Shown in pieces: positions 53,037 through 63,370 of a stretch of 64,000 nucleotides of DNA; the stretch's first letter is position 1; every line of letters starts with the position of its first letter. The stretch is from Acidobacteriota bacterium (GTDB lineage Bacteria > Acidobacteriota > Terriglobia > UBA7540): assembly GCA_004298155.1 (NCBI GenBank), contig SCRD01000006.1, forward strand, positions 124,001 through 188,000, written 5' to 3'. Both the position numbers and the translations under genes were made by a program. The notes below the pieces were generated by a model. It worked only from the letters and a program-made list of their open reading frames with translations. It had not been told where the DNA came from and did not search any database.

Positions 53037-54647
53037 TTAGACGCTAAGCGCTTCACCCTTTTGCCGTCTGGTCAACACATAATCAAAAATTGTTCTAGAA
53101 ACATACACCGAAGTGAAGAGGTTTGCAATCAATCCGATGGTCAGCGTGACGGCAAACCCCCTGATAGGCCCTGTGCCGAAAGCAAAGAGGATTGCAGCCG
53201 CAGCCACGGTCGTCACGTGAGTGTCAATGATGGTCCGGAATGCATGTTCAAACCCGGCGGCCACTGCAGCCCCGGCAGCCTTGCCATGCCGCAGTTCCTC
53301 ACGGATACGCTCAAAGATGAGAACGTTGGAATCGACGCCCATACCAACAGTCAGGATGACGCCTGCGATGCCCGGCAAGGTCAGGACGGCGCCAAAGTAA
53401 GCAAGTGCTGCCATGAGGATTACCAGGTTCAAAACCAGTGCCACGTCTGCATTGATTCCCGCTCCGCGGTAATACACCAGCATAAAAATGATCACCGCAA
53501 GGAACCCCACGACGCAGGCGACGATGCCGGCGCGGATGGAGTCTGCACCCAGCGAAGGGCCAACCGTGTTCTCATTCAAATAGGTAATTGAGGCGGGAAG
53601 CGCCCCGGAACGGAGCATCAAGGCCAGGTCTGAAGTTTGCTGGGGCGTAAAGGATCCTGTGATCTCACCTGAATCAGTGATCTGACTCTGGATGACCGGC
53701 GCGGAAACAACACGGTTGTCGAGGACTATCGCAAGCTGTTTGCCGATATTCTTGCTCGTAACCTCTCCGAAGCGCACGGCCCCATCCCGCGATAAGGTGA
53801 AGTTTACGCTGGGCTGACCGTTCCGCCCGCTTGCGGGCTGAGCTCCCGTCAGGTCGCGCCCGGTGACGGCGGCCACCTGGTTGAGAAGATAAAACACCTG
53901 TCCGCCCGTTGTCGCGCTGCTGGAGGAATCCGGGCTGCCTGGAATAAGTTCCGTTCCCGGCGGCAACACGCCCCCGAAAGATGACAGAGCGGTCTCCCGG
54001 GCCGAATACGGACCTCCCCGAACAATCTTCAGCTCCAGCATCGCAGTGGCTTGAATGATATTCCTGACGCGCGTGGCGTCACTGACGCCGGGAAGCTGGA
54101 TGACCAGCTCAAAATCACCCTGCCCATAGTCGGCCACCTCGGGTCCGACGAGGCCCAGGGCGTCTACCCTGCGCCTTATGGTTTCTCTGGCCTGGTCGAG
54201 CGCCTGGTTGCGAATCGTGTTGACCTCGCTTACCTTCATGTTGACCATGCGCGCGGTCAACTGGCCGGGAACACGCTGCAAGGTCCAGGACGAAAATTGC
54301 TGCGCGACCAGCGCGTCCAGATCGCCCGATTTCTCATCCGGAACGCCGTTGATCAGAATGGAAGAAATGCCCTTCCGCTCGATCGAGCCGTAGGAAATGC
54401 TCCGGGTAGCCATCTCGTCACGCAACCGTTCCAGCGCCTGGTCGGTCGTCACCTGCACGGCATCGTCCACATGGACCTGCAGGACCATGTGAGTCCCGCC
54501 CTTTAAATCGAGCCCCAGTTGAATTCGGCTGGCAAGATTGGCTTTGAGTTGCGTGACGTTTTTGGGAAACCCTGTAAGCCCCAGGACACATGCAATGACG
54601 ACTGCAAGAATAAAAAAAGTGCGGTTGCGAATCCGATTATGGTCCAT
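53037..54647 (-). CDS. secD: Protein translocase subunit SecD
   Basis: 536 residues. The N-terminal helix is followed by QLGLDLKGGTHMVLQV, a large periplasmic domain with the P1 head and QTSDLALMLRSGALPA, and five C-terminal helices including VDSNVLIFERIREEL. The proton-driven partner of SecF. It lies 42 nt after yajC and 64 nt before secF, a typical yajC-secD-secF operon. Confidence 0.96.
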   Translation of the reverse strand: MDHNRIRNRTFFILAVVIACVLGLTGFPKNVTQLKANLASRIQLGLDLKGGTHMVLQVHVDDAVQVTTDQALERLRDEMATRSISYGSIERKGISSILINGVPDEKSGDLDALVAQQFSSWTLQRVPGQLTARMVNMKVSEVNTIRNQALDQARETIRRRVDALGLVGPEVADYGQGDFELVIQLPGVSDATRVRNIIQATAMLELKIVRGGPYSARETALSSFGGVLPPGTELIPGSPDSSSSATTGGQVFYLLNQVAAVTGRDLTGAQPASGRNGQPSVNFTLSRDGAVRFGEVTSKNIGKQLAIVLDNRVVSAPVIQSQITDSGEITGSFTPQQTSDLALMLRSGALPASITYLNENTVGPSLGADSIRAGIVACVVGFLAVIIFMLVYYRGAGINADVALVLNLVILMAALAYFGAVLTLPGIAGVILTVGMGVDSNVLIFERIREELRHGKAAGAAVAAGFEHAFRTIIDTHVTTVAAAAILFAFGTGPIRGFAVTLTIGLIANLFTSVYVSRTIFDYVLTRRQKGEALSV

Positions 54648-54688
54648 TGATTAAATCCCTCGTCCCCCAGAAGGCCGCCGAAGAAAGG

Positions 54689-55045
54689 TCACTTCTTTGC
54701 CTTGGAAGCCTTCTCCTGCGCAGGCTGGCCGTCCCCCTCGGAGTGCACGCCGGTGATGGCGCTCCGGGCGATATCAACCTTCACCTGGCTGGCGATCTGA
54801 ACCTGCACAATATCGTCTCGAAAGCCGGTAATCAAGCCATAAATTCCGCCTGAGGTCATAATGCGGTCACCGGTCTTCAGATTGGAGAGCATCTGCTGCG
54901 TCTTGCGGCGGTTGCGTTGCTGAGGAAGAATAACCAGGAGGTACCAGATCACAAAGAGGGGGCCAAACAACAATAGAAACTGTCCCAGCGCCCCGCCGGG
55001 GTCCGCCGCCAGAACAATCCGTTCAATTAGCACACACTCGAACAA
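54689..55045 (-). CDS. yajC: Preprotein translocase subunit YajC
   Basis: 118 residues. One membrane helix (about 21-43, FLLLFGPLFVIWYLLVILPQQ) followed by a small KOW-like beta domain with TGDRIMTSGGIYGLITG, and a charged tail. YajC binds SecDF. It lies between tgt and secD. The 96-nt gap upstream to tgt shows no gene. Confidence 0.93.
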   Translation of the reverse strand: MFECVLIERIVLAADPGGALGQFLLLFGPLFVIWYLLVILPQQRNRRKTQQMLSNLKTGDRIMTSGGIYGLITGFRDDIVQVQIASQVKVDIARSAITGVHSEGDGQPAQEKASKAKK

Positions 55046-55140
55046 AATCGAGCCATCAAAGTTGAGATTAAGGATGAAAGATCTCGCGCTCTGTCGAGAG
55101 ATCAGCAGGGTTTGCCAGTAACGCTCGCTTCTACTTTACG

Positions 55141-56316
55141 CTATACCGAACGGGGCCCTTGCACAGAGTCCACAGGGACCCCTGCAAGGAATTTCCCAAA
55201 CCCTCCAAACCGTATAGCTTGCCTAACTCTCTTCATCGTGTCAAGGTAAAACCACAAATTATGATAAGTAGCCAGCACCGGGGCCGAAATCTCTCCCACC
55301 GCAAACAGGTGGCGGATGTAGGCGCGGGAATACCGCTGGCAGACCAGGCAGCCGCACGCTGCATCCAGCGGGCCCAGGTCTTGCGCGCAGCGCGCGCTCT
55401 TGATGACCAGCTTTCCCTCTGAAGTAAACACGGTCCCGTTGCGGGCGTTCCGGGTGGGCATGACGCAATCGAACATGTCGATGCCCAATGCCACGCACTT
55501 CACCAGGTCCTCAGGCGTGCCCACGCCCATCAGGTAGCGAGGCTGGTCCTCCGGAAGCAATCCGGCCACCTGGGCGGTTACTCCATACAACTCGTCTTTG
55601 GGTTCGCCCACCGAAAGTCCTCCGATGGCATACCCGTCAAACCCGATCTCGCCGATTTCCAAAACGCTTTCCCGGCGCAGGCTTTGGTCCGTCCCGCCCT
55701 GCACAATTCCAAACAGGCTAGGCCCCAGCTCCGCCTTCCCGGTATCTTCAAAAGCAGGCAGCCGAGATTTGCCCACGTTCGCAGCAAAAAACTGCTTTGA
55801 GCGTTCCGCCCAGCGGTCCGTCAACCGTACCGACCGCTTTAGTGTTTCGTGGCTGGCAGGATAATCCACGCACTCATCGAGCGGCATAATAATGTCAGCT
55901 CCCAGCGAAAGCTGGAATTCCACCACGCTCTCGGGCGAAAAAAAATAGGGTGTTCCGTCCAGGTGTGAGCGGAACCACACGCCATCTTCGGTTACCTTGC
56001 CCAGGCCTTTCAGGCTCATCACCTGGAAGCCGCCACTGTCGGTCAGGATGGGATGCGGCCAGCTCATAAACCGATGCAGGCCGCCAAGCTCGCGCACCTT
56101 TTCGTGGCCGGGACGCATGCACAGATGATAGGTGTTGGCCAGGATGATCTGTGCGCCGACTTCTTCCAACCGTTCCTGGGTCATGGCCTTCACGGCCCCC
56201 GCGGTCCCGACGGGCATGAAGACCGGCGTTTCGACGTCGCCATGAGGCGTATGCAGGATTCCTGCCCTGGCCCTGCTGTTCTCATCCTTCGCCACAACAC
56301 TAAACTTCAATCCCAT
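55141..56316 (-). CDS. tgt: tRNA-guanine transglycosylase
   Basis: 391 residues. It exchanges guanine 34 for preQ1 in tRNAs with GUN anticodons, the step that starts queuosine formation in tRNA. Catalytic Asp residues lie in LTDSGGFQVMSL and in IDMFDCVMPTRNARNG; the C-terminal zinc site is CGCLVC with a downstream His. The ATG 56316 starts the conserved core; a longer frame to 56433 adds a non-family N-terminus. Gene order tgt-yajC-secD-secF is widespread. The pathway gene queD is at 2.7-3.1 kb. Confidence 0.96.
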   Translation of the reverse strand: MGLKFSVVAKDENSRARAGILHTPHGDVETPVFMPVGTAGAVKAMTQERLEEVGAQIILANTYHLCMRPGHEKVRELGGLHRFMSWPHPILTDSGGFQVMSLKGLGKVTEDGVWFRSHLDGTPYFFSPESVVEFQLSLGADIIMPLDECVDYPASHETLKRSVRLTDRWAERSKQFFAANVGKSRLPAFEDTGKAELGPSLFGIVQGGTDQSLRRESVLEIGEIGFDGYAIGGLSVGEPKDELYGVTAQVAGLLPEDQPRYLMGVGTPEDLVKCVALGIDMFDCVMPTRNARNGTVFTSEGKLVIKSARCAQDLGPLDAACGCLVCQRYSRAYIRHLFAVGEISAPVLATYHNLWFYLDTMKRVRQAIRFGGFGKFLAGVPVDSVQGPRSV

Positions 56317-56579
56317 ATCGTGTCTGTCTGTGCCTGACCGGCGGGGCGCAAATCCGGCGTGCATCATTATTAGAGTTTTTGCTTCCAAGTGGGCCGAATA
56401 ATAATTGTTAGCACAAGGCGGCAGGACGGGCAACGTTGGCCTGGAGTTGGTAGCTACTCAGTTTCACATCTGGCGCGGGATTCCCTGCCCGTATGGCGGT
56501 CAATAGAAACGGCCAGGAAGGCTGTGCCGCAAAATTAGAACGAAACTCAGTCATCACTCGGGGGCGCCCTTCACTGACT

Positions 56580-57335
56580 TCACGAGGAGATCAAAGCAAA
56601 TCCAACTTTGGCAGCCGTCAACAACACCCACGCTCCCAGAAAGATCAAAAAGATCGTGCTGGTCTTCACCTTTTTCTGTACAACCCTGGAAAGGCCGATG
56701 GCTAGCAGGACCATAAACCAGAAGACAACAAAGTCCAGCGAAGTCGCCAGCGCAAAAACGACGTGCGAAGTCGTCAACGGGTTCATGAAAAATCCCGGAT
56801 TGGTAGGCGCCGGACTCCGCGGATTGAAGGTATCGGCGTCGCCGAGTAACATAACTGCGATGGCCATCAATGCGCCCAGAATGCTCGGCAGGTTGGCGTA
56901 GCAAGCCACCGAAAACACATCCTTGAACCTGGCGTGACGGCCGAAAAACCCGTTCAAAACCAGCAGTCCGAAGCCAGCGGCAATCAGCAGGAAAACAGGG
57001 ACGCCCACGAGCGCGCCGGCCGGCATCGCGATGCGCATGATTGCGGCAGGCCTTTCAGCCATCTGGCTCAACTGGGCCGCGTCCATGGATGCCGCCCGCC
57101 CGCTGCTCTGGAGACTTTGCAGGACAATCTGGGTTGCGCCGATCTTCAGTAGCATGGTTTCCACTACGGCAAATGATGCAAGGATCACCACAGCAAGCGG
57201 CGCAATCCAGTCCGGCTTGCGCGCGATGTCTTCAAACGTCTCCCCAGGTTCAATGAAGACGCCGATAAAGCGGGAGGGAAACGATTTGGCAGGGGTGCTA
57301 TCGAGGGCCCCGGACGAGGAAGTAATATCGGCCAT
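56580..57335 (-). CDS. YIP1-family integral membrane protein
   Basis: 251 residues with about five hydrophobic helices (about 44-66, 105-130, 143-165, 195-215 and 225-245). The PDWIAPLAVVIL and SVACYANLPSILGALMAI segments fit the bacterial Yip1 domain. Function is unknown in bacteria. The start ATG 57335 precedes a hydrophilic Ser-rich tail. It lies in a gap of its own between rpoD and tgt. Confidence 0.78.
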   Translation of the reverse strand: MADITSSSGALDSTPAKSFPSRFIGVFIEPGETFEDIARKPDWIAPLAVVILASFAVVETMLLKIGATQIVLQSLQSSGRAASMDAAQLSQMAERPAAIMRIAMPAGALVGVPVFLLIAAGFGLLVLNGFFGRHARFKDVFSVACYANLPSILGALMAIAVMLLGDADTFNPRSPAPTNPGFFMNPLTTSHVVFALATSLDFVVFWFMVLLAIGLSRVVQKKVKTSTIFLIFLGAWVLLTAAKVGFALISS

Positions 57336-57408
57336 AAAGTCCTCCGCAGGAATTTGAAATTAGTGGCCCTGGTCTTTTGCCCGTAATTTGATCAGCTGTT
57401 CAAGCCCG

Positions 57409-57438
57409 AAAAAGGAAAGCCCGCGCCGGATTGCCGGC
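57409..57438 (-). terminator. Possible terminator of dnaG-rpoD
   Basis: On the minus strand, GCCGG-CAAT-CCGGC is followed by GCGGGCTTTCCTTTTT. The stem is perfect but only 5 bp and the T tract is separated from it by 6 nt. It lies about 45 nt past the rpoD stop. Confidence 0.4.
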
Positions 57439-57484
57439 ACGGAAAACTCTGTGACGAAGCCAGCTGCTGGGCCTGGGCCGTGGA

Positions 57485-59176
57485 TCATTCGTGGAGGGCG
57501 GCGTCCAGGAACGCGCGCAGCTTGCGGCTGCGCGAAGGATGTCGCAGCTTGCGGAGCGCCTTGGCCTCAATCTGCCGGATACGCTCGCGGGTAACGGCAA
57601 AGCTCTGGCCCACCTCTTCGAGCGTGTGCTCGCTGCCATCGTCCAGCCCGAAGCGCATCTTGATCACTTTTTCTTCGCGCGGCGTCAGGGTCTTCAGCAC
57701 GGATTCGGTCTGTTCCTTCAGATTGATGTTGATCACCGCCTCGGCGGGCGAAATGACTCCGCGGTCCTCTATAAAGTCTCCCAGGTGGGAATCCTCTTCT
57801 TCGCCGATCGGCGTTTCAAGCGAGATTGGCTCCTGGGCTATCTTCAGCACCTTCCGGACCTTCATCACTGGGATGTCCATCCGCTTGGCGATCTCTTCCG
57901 AGGTAGGCTCACGCCCATACTCCTGCACAAGCTGGCGCGACGTCCGAATCAGCTTGTTGATGGTTTCAATCATGTGCACGGGGATGCGGATAGTGCGGGC
58001 CTGGTCAGCGATGGCGCGGGTGATAGCCTGGCGGATCCACCATGTGGCGTAAGTCGAAAACTTGTATCCCCGGCGGTACTCAAACTTGTCTACGGCCTTC
58101 ATCAGGCCGATATTGCCTTCCTGGATCAAGTCGAGGAACTGCAGGCCGCGGTTGGTATATTTCTTGGCAATCGACACCACCAACCGCAGGTTGGCCTCAA
58201 TCAGCTCGCGCTTGGCAAGCTCAGCTTCCTGCTCACCGGTCAGGATGCTCTGAAAAGTCCGGCGCAATTCCGCCGCGGAGGCCTGGCTATCCTTTTCGAT
58301 TTCATCCAGCCGCGCCTTCACCTGGCGAAGTTCCTTCTTCAGTTCCTTGCCGTTGCCGCTTCGAGATGCGTCCAGGCGCTTTTCCAGGCGCAAGGCCTCG
58401 CGCTCGATGGGCCGGATCTCGTCCGCAGACACGCGGATGCATTCGATCAGGCGTTTGCGCTCGGCGTGCGTGAATTCAATCGACCGGAACAGCTTGGAAA
58501 TCATGATCCGGTGGCGGTAAACAGCCAGGTTGTAGCGGCGATAGTCCTTGCCCCGGCGACTGCGCGGGAAGGTGTCCCTTTTTGCCTTCAACTGAATCAG
58601 CCGTTTGTTCAGCCGCTCCATCTCATCGATAGTGCAAACCAGGTCTCTGGCCCGCTCGATGACACGGTCTTCGGTCAGTTCCTCATCGTCGAAGACCACA
58701 ATTTCCTTGATGGAGCGATGTTCCTTCTTCAGGTCTTCGCGGAGCCCGAACATTTCCAGGATAACAATGGGAGAGCGCGACAGCGCCTTGAACACCTTCA
58801 GTTGTCCGCGCTCGATCCGCTTGGCAATCTCAACCTCGCCTTCGCGCGTCAGCAGCGGGACCGTCCCCATCTCGCGCAAGTACATGCGGACAGGGTCGTT
58901 AGTCTTGTCCAGGGCCCCCGGCGTCAGGTCCAGTTCCACGTCTTCGGCGGACTCTTCATCAACCTTTTCGGTGAGAACGTCCTCCGGTTTCGCTTTGGGA
59001 GAGTCCAGAACCTCGATGCCTGCATGGTCAAACATAGATAGCAGGTCATCAAGATCTTCGGCGGTGTGCACATCTGAGGGGAGAAGGTCGTTCACCTCGT
59101 CGTAAAGCAGGTAGCCCTTTTCTTTACCGAGTGTAATCAGCTTGCCAACCTGATCATACTTGTCGTCAAATGCCAA
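57485..59176 (-). CDS. rpoD: RNA polymerase primary sigma factor RpoD
   Basis: 563 residues. Region 1.1 (about 1-70), 1.2 ([12 protein letters not shown]), the non-conserved insert, and regions 2-4 with [33 protein letters not shown] (region 2), LIRTSRQL (region 3) and [15 protein letters not shown] (region 4.2 and tail). It directs transcription of housekeeping genes. The start is TTG 59176, with GGAGG 8 nt upstream; there is no suitable ATG nearby. It follows dnaG, the classic macromolecular-synthesis arrangement. Confidence 0.97.
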   Translation of the reverse strand: MAFDDKYDQVGKLITLGKEKGYLLYDEVNDLLPSDVHTAEDLDDLLSMFDHAGIEVLDSPKAKPEDVLTEKVDEESAEDVELDLTPGALDKTNDPVRMYLREMGTVPLLTREGEVEIAKRIERGQLKVFKALSRSPIVILEMFGLREDLKKEHRSIKEIVVFDDEELTEDRVIERARDLVCTIDEMERLNKRLIQLKAKRDTFPRSRRGKDYRRYNLAVYRHRIMISKLFRSIEFTHAERKRLIECIRVSADEIRPIEREALRLEKRLDASRSGNGKELKKELRQVKARLDEIEKDSQASAAELRRTFQSILTGEQEAELAKRELIEANLRLVVSIAKKYTNRGLQFLDLIQEGNIGLMKAVDKFEYRRGYKFSTYATWWIRQAITRAIADQARTIRIPVHMIETINKLIRTSRQLVQEYGREPTSEEIAKRMDIPVMKVRKVLKIAQEPISLETPIGEEEDSHLGDFIEDRGVISPAEAVININLKEQTESVLKTLTPREEKVIKMRFGLDDGSEHTLEEVGQSFAVTRERIRQIEAKALRKLRHPSRSRKLRAFLDAALHE

Positions 59177-59343
59177 AGCTTCGGCCTCCGTTTAGAAGCA
59201 ACTTCGGGTTTGAACCAGTTGTTTTTTTGAACGGTAAACCTGCCACCAACCAGAAACCCTCTCAGCTTCTTTCAACCCTGTATTGCCGCGGAAAACCGAA
59301 CTTCCGGCAGGCAATCCCAACGCCAATTAGATGTAATACTATA

Positions 59344-61125
59344 CTATTTCGTTGAAGTTTTGTTCCCGATTTCTAAGTTTTCCATAATCCTTGCTAATTC
59401 CTTCATCAAACGTACCTTACTCTCATTTAGCGCGGCCAGACGCGTCCAGTCCTGCTCCCGTCCAGCAGCATCGATGACGGGATTCAGAGCGCTCAATTCG
59501 CGCTCAATTTTTTTCCGCCGCAACGCGTCGCAAAATTTGATTGCATCCTCGCGGCCGGGAACTTCGTCCGAGGCCAGCAGGCATTCGTGGAGGAGGTGCT
59601 GATTTTCCGCGCTCAGACCTTCCCCGAAAGCGTGGACGTCAACCGATTCGCCGGCGCCGCGCACCTCGTGCAGTTTAGCGAAAATGCCCTCGCTGACCAG
59701 CCCGCCCAGGACTCCGTCAGACAACAACGCGGGGAGAAGTTCGTCCATTACGTCCTGGTCCTCCAGAAAAGCCCGAAGCAGTTTTCTTTCCGCAGCTGAA
59801 GCCTTGAACTCGCGAGGCCTGCTCGCCACGTCCGTCCTTCGCTCCACCGCGGCCCGCCTCAGTTCTTCGCGCAGCAGACGGTCGTCCAGAAGCGCCCGCG
59901 CCGCCAGCCGGTCCGTCATCTCTCTGCGCAGGATCGGATTGGGCATCCGGGAAAGATAGGGCAGCACGGCGTTGGCCACCGCAAGCTTCCCCTGAGGAGT
60001 GTTCAGTCCATGACCAGCAATAGCGCGGTCCGTTACATAATCGATATAGCCCGGCGCCGTCGCCAGCAGGCGCCGATATTCGGCCTCACCCTGCTTCCGG
60101 ACAAACGAGTCCGGATCAAGTCCGCCTGGCAGCGCCAGCACCTTCACCTCAAACCCCGCCTCCAGCAGTGCGTTGAGCGATCTCTCCGTGGCCGCAACCC
60201 CTGCAGAGTCAGGATCGTAATTCACGACCACGCGGCGCGAATAGCGCGCCAGCAGGCGGATCTGGGCTTCTGTAAAACTGGTGCCGCAGCTGGCAATCAC
60301 GTTTTCAATTCCGCAGGAGTCCACAGCGATGCAATCCATATAGCCTTCCACCAGGATCGCGTAATCCTGTTTGCGGATCGTCTTGCCGCCGCTGTCCAGA
60401 TGGTAAAGGACCCGGCTCTTCGTATAGATCGGCGTTTCCGGGGAATTCAAGTACTTGGGCTGCTCATCTCCGAGGGCCCGACCTCCGAAAGCGATCACCT
60501 TGCCGCTTTCATTTGCAATGGGGAAAATGATCCTGCCCCGAAAGCGGTCAAAGCGCCGCTCGCCGCCGGCGTCGCGCAGGACAAGCCCCGTTTTTTCCAT
60601 TACCTCGCCGTCGAACCCGGAAGCGCTCAGATACCGTGTGAGTGCGCGCCCGTCACGCGGGGCGTAACCTAAAAGAAAGCGTCCAACCACCTCGTCCTTG
60701 AGTCCGCGGTCCAGCAGATAGGCCCGTGCCGCACGCCCTTCGCCTGTGCCGGTCAATTGCGCCGCGTAAAACTTTGCAGCAGCCTCATGGATTTTGTAGA
60801 GGGCCGTTCGCTCGCGCGACCGGGAATCATCGCCTCCGTGACGGGACTGCGCGAGCGTGATACCCACTTTATCGGCCAAGCGCTCCAGGGCTTCGGGGAA
60901 CGTCAGGTTTTCAACCAGCATGACGAACTTGAAGACATCGCCGCCTACCCCGCAGCCGAAACAGTGGAAGATCTGCTTGGCGGGATGCACCGCAAAGGAG
61001 GGAGTCTTCTCCTGGTGAAAGGGGCACAAGCCCATCATGTTCGCGCCGGCCTTCCGAAGCTGAACGTAATCACCTATGATTTTGACTATATCGGCAGCTT
61101 CGCGAACATCTTCAACCTGGCTCAT
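59344..61125 (-). CDS. dnaG: DNA primase DnaG
   Basis: 593 residues. The N-terminal zinc-binding domain (CPFHQEKTPSF ... HCFGCGVGGD), then the TOPRIM catalytic core (ILVEGYMDCIA, NYDPDSAG, GGLDPDSF), then a helicase-interacting C-terminal domain (about 420-593). It makes RNA primers at replication forks. The N-terminus is some residues shorter than many DnaG proteins but includes the full zinc domain. Rpod lies 167 nt downstream. Confidence 0.97.
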   Translation of the reverse strand: MSQVEDVREAADIVKIIGDYVQLRKAGANMMGLCPFHQEKTPSFAVHPAKQIFHCFGCGVGGDVFKFVMLVENLTFPEALERLADKVGITLAQSRHGGDDSRSRERTALYKIHEAAAKFYAAQLTGTGEGRAARAYLLDRGLKDEVVGRFLLGYAPRDGRALTRYLSASGFDGEVMEKTGLVLRDAGGERRFDRFRGRIIFPIANESGKVIAFGGRALGDEQPKYLNSPETPIYTKSRVLYHLDSGGKTIRKQDYAILVEGYMDCIAVDSCGIENVIASCGTSFTEAQIRLLARYSRRVVVNYDPDSAGVAATERSLNALLEAGFEVKVLALPGGLDPDSFVRKQGEAEYRRLLATAPGYIDYVTDRAIAGHGLNTPQGKLAVANAVLPYLSRMPNPILRREMTDRLAARALLDDRLLREELRRAAVERRTDVASRPREFKASAAERKLLRAFLEDQDVMDELLPALLSDGVLGGLVSEGIFAKLHEVRGAGESVDVHAFGEGLSAENQHLLHECLLASDEVPGREDAIKFCDALRRKKIERELSALNPVIDAAGREQDWTRLAALNESKVRLMKELARIMENLEIGNKTSTK

Positions 61126-61239
61126 GGTCTTCCAGCAATCGTCAATGGCGCCTTGTATTCAGTCTGGCTGATGAGCATGGCGGTGAATCCTGGATCTGGC
61201 ACAATCCTCAAGGCAACGGACTGTCGAAAAGCGTCCCCC

Positions 61240-61878
61240 CTACGGAACCACCAGCAGCCCCGGAGAAGATTTCTGGAGTTCGTCGGATTTGAACTGGCTG
61301 CGAAGAAGGTCAAGGTAAGCGCGGCTCCTGGGGCGGCCGTTGGTGTGCGTGGCCCCCAGTTGTGCAAGAAAAATAAGAGCGTCCCGGATCTCACTGTCGC
61401 GGACTGTTACTATCCCTGCGCTTTGGTCTCGCGTCTGGCGATAATTTTCGATGGCCGCCTTCAAGGCATCGTATAGTCCGCGTTGGACCGCGTAGTCCGG
61501 CGGCTTCTCATAATATATGCCGCTCGAAAGGGTCTGGTAGCCCTCGGCAAGCGACTGGAGTCCGGCAATCGCATCGGAATCGGTAACTGCCGGGTTGTCT
61601 CTCGCATTCAGGCAGATGGCGTAGCCGAGCGCCAGAATCAGCGGCTCGTGTCGGGCCACAAAAGATGAAGGGATCCTGGTGCTGGAAAAGGGAACGCTGG
61701 CCCAGTCAATCTCGCGACGGCCGAGGTCGTGCTTCCGGCTCTCCAGAAGGTAAGGGCAGTCAGAAGGACAATCAATCGTCACTTCACGCTCGGTGCCGCA
61801 GCAGACGGTACAGATGCTCTCCGCCTTCGCCGGGCAGTAGCGCTTTGCTTTTCTCTTTCCACAGATGGGGCAAGCCAA
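61240..61878 (-). CDS. Cys-rich zinc-ribbon protein, unknown
   Basis: 212 residues, family not recognised. The first 45 residues hold eight Cys (C3, C6, C15, C23, C26, C27, C37, C41; CPICGKRKAK, CTVCCGTER, CPSDCPYL), likely binding two zinc ions. The remainder is helical with no clear catalytic motif. Translation begins at TTG 61878, with AGGGA at 8-nt spacing; no ATG is available. It lies 114 nt upstream of dnaG and could share its promoter, hinting at a replication or transcription link. No function is assigned. Confidence 0.65.
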   Translation of the reverse strand: MACPICGKRKAKRYCPAKAESICTVCCGTEREVTIDCPSDCPYLLESRKHDLGRREIDWASVPFSSTRIPSSFVARHEPLILALGYAICLNARDNPAVTDSDAIAGLQSLAEGYQTLSSGIYYEKPPDYAVQRGLYDALKAAIENYRQTRDQSAGIVTVRDSEIRDALIFLAQLGATHTNGRPRSRAYLDLLRSQFKSDELQKSSPGLLVVP

Positions 61879-62032
61879 GCGATGGTCCCTGTGCGCGAAT
61901 TACCGTCCTCTGGGGCGGCTTCACATCATTCTATGCAAATCGAATCGCTGTGGCAAATTCGAGGCGAGGTCCTAAACCAGGGCGGGACACCCAAGAGATC
62001 TTTCACGCCGCCCTGGCCTTGAAGGTCTCCCA

Positions 62033-62416
62033 TCAGCGGACGATAATCTGCGGGTCCACCGATCCCTCTCCCACTATCACGGAGTACTTGTATTTTCCGT
62101 GAGGCCCGGTCGGAACGCCGGACTTCGAGTTAGCTTTGTTAAAAATGCGGCCTTTAAATGGCTTGCGGGTCTTCTGTGTAAACACCACCGTAAAATCACA
62201 ACCATTGCTGCAGGTCCACTCCACCTCCTGATTCCTGGAGATGCTCACTGGGTCAGGGCTGATGGAAGGCGGGCCGGCCGGGTCTGCGTTCGGGGTAATC
62301 GTGATGGTGATGGTTTCGGGTTCGGCCTGCTGCGCTCCCATCGGGCGAACCATATACAGCACTGCCACAGCTGACAGGACGACTACGACGCCGCCGATCA
62401 TTTTCAACTTTTTCAT
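62033..62416 (-). CDS. Small secreted protein, cupredoxin-like
   Basis: 127 residues. A hydrophobic signal/anchor (about 5-25, with cleavage near GAQQA) precedes a beta-strand-rich domain. A CSNGC pair (disulfide or metal site) lies near residue 72 and an SxxPTGPHGKYKYSV end resembles the C-terminal strand of blue-copper-type folds, but the copper His/Cys/Met set is incomplete. The ATG follows a strong AGGAGGGG SD. Function unknown; the fold call is tentative. Confidence 0.55.
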   Translation of the reverse strand: MKKLKMIGGVVVVLSAVAVLYMVRPMGAQQAEPETITITITPNADPAGPPSISPDPVSISRNQEVEWTCSNGCDFTVVFTQKTRKPFKGRIFNKANSKSGVPTGPHGKYKYSVIVGEGSVDPQIIVR

Positions 62417-63370
62417 CGAATTCCCCTCCTGAAGAAATATGGAAGTTTTTCCCCTCTGCTGACGAGCATTTGCTCTTTATCTTTTGTCGCAACAGTTAGG
62501 AGTTTCTATCAGTTTGTACCGCCTGGCATGTTCCACAAGCATAAAAAGCCGCGCTCGTACCACGCTTATGAGGCTGCCCCACACTGTAACCCGTCCGACA
62601 GCAGCAGGTCTAAACTTCCTGATCTTTTTTGTGAACCTTAATGTTTCCTATATTGCTCCGGCAATTACGTGTTGTCAATCTCAATCGGCGGCGGAAACCC
62701 AAGGCCGCGATCGCCAGGCACTAAAGTTCCTCGCTTTACCCCCGCCCACCCGAAGCCACCTGAAGTTTGGGATTTAAGCAGCCTACAAAAATGCAAACGC
62801 CATGAACGCAACTGGAAGCTAAAGCGGTCCGTGGTGGCCTACCTGCTCGGAAGAATTGAGAGTTCGGGCCACGTGGGCGGTTGCACGATCTCTGGCAGGA
62901 TGAATTCCGGCGCGAGGTCTTTGCAGACAGCTTCATCGCCCATCCATTTGAAGCCTGGCGGGGTCGCCATCCGGCGTTCTCTACAAATCGGATATCGGAC
63001 CCGGCGTCGTCGATCGCTCAAACCTTCCGGGCGCGCGGCACCTGCAGATGCGGAGCAATGATTCCGGTGAACCATCGCGGGTCCGGCCTCCAAAGTGAGA
63101 AATGGAACCTGGCGACTGAACAACGAGCCGGAGACGAAGCCAGAGGCCACTCCGCCACGTCCAAACCTATGGTTGTCCTGCGTTTACGCCCGCCACACCT
63201 GCAACGAAGAAATCCTGGAATACAGATGCCCACCCATTGTTCTGTTGCATTTTGGTCTTTGACCCATCTACAGTGAAAAGTTATATCCTTAGTGAGTTAC
63301 CTCTCTTCTTGATCAAATAGTCTGCAGTTGCCAGATGTCGGAATCATGAAATGGAGCAATAATAATTTAA
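62417..63370. other. Intergenic region of about 950 bp, possible degenerate gene
   Basis: No frame has an SD or recognisable domain. One plus-frame stretch (62881-62960) reads LHDLWQDEFRREVFADSFIA and continues to FEAWRGRHPAFS with protein-like composition but no start or family match; it may be a gene remnant or chance. The 3' part contains the sigma-70 promoter at 63259-63287 for the thiO-like gene. No TPP riboswitch sequence was found. Confidence 0.4.
63259..63287 (+). promoter_or_regulatory. Sigma-70 promoter of thiO-like gene
   Basis: TTGACC, exactly 17 nt, TATATC. Both hexamers match 5 of 6 or better in the key positions, and the start of transcription would fall about 77 nt before the ATG at 63371. 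Confidence 0.6.

Noticed and set aside
62881-63276. Gene in the gap before the thiO-like gene
   Set aside because: A short protein-like stretch exists but the start is arbitrary, no SD or family is seen and the rest of the frame is low quality.
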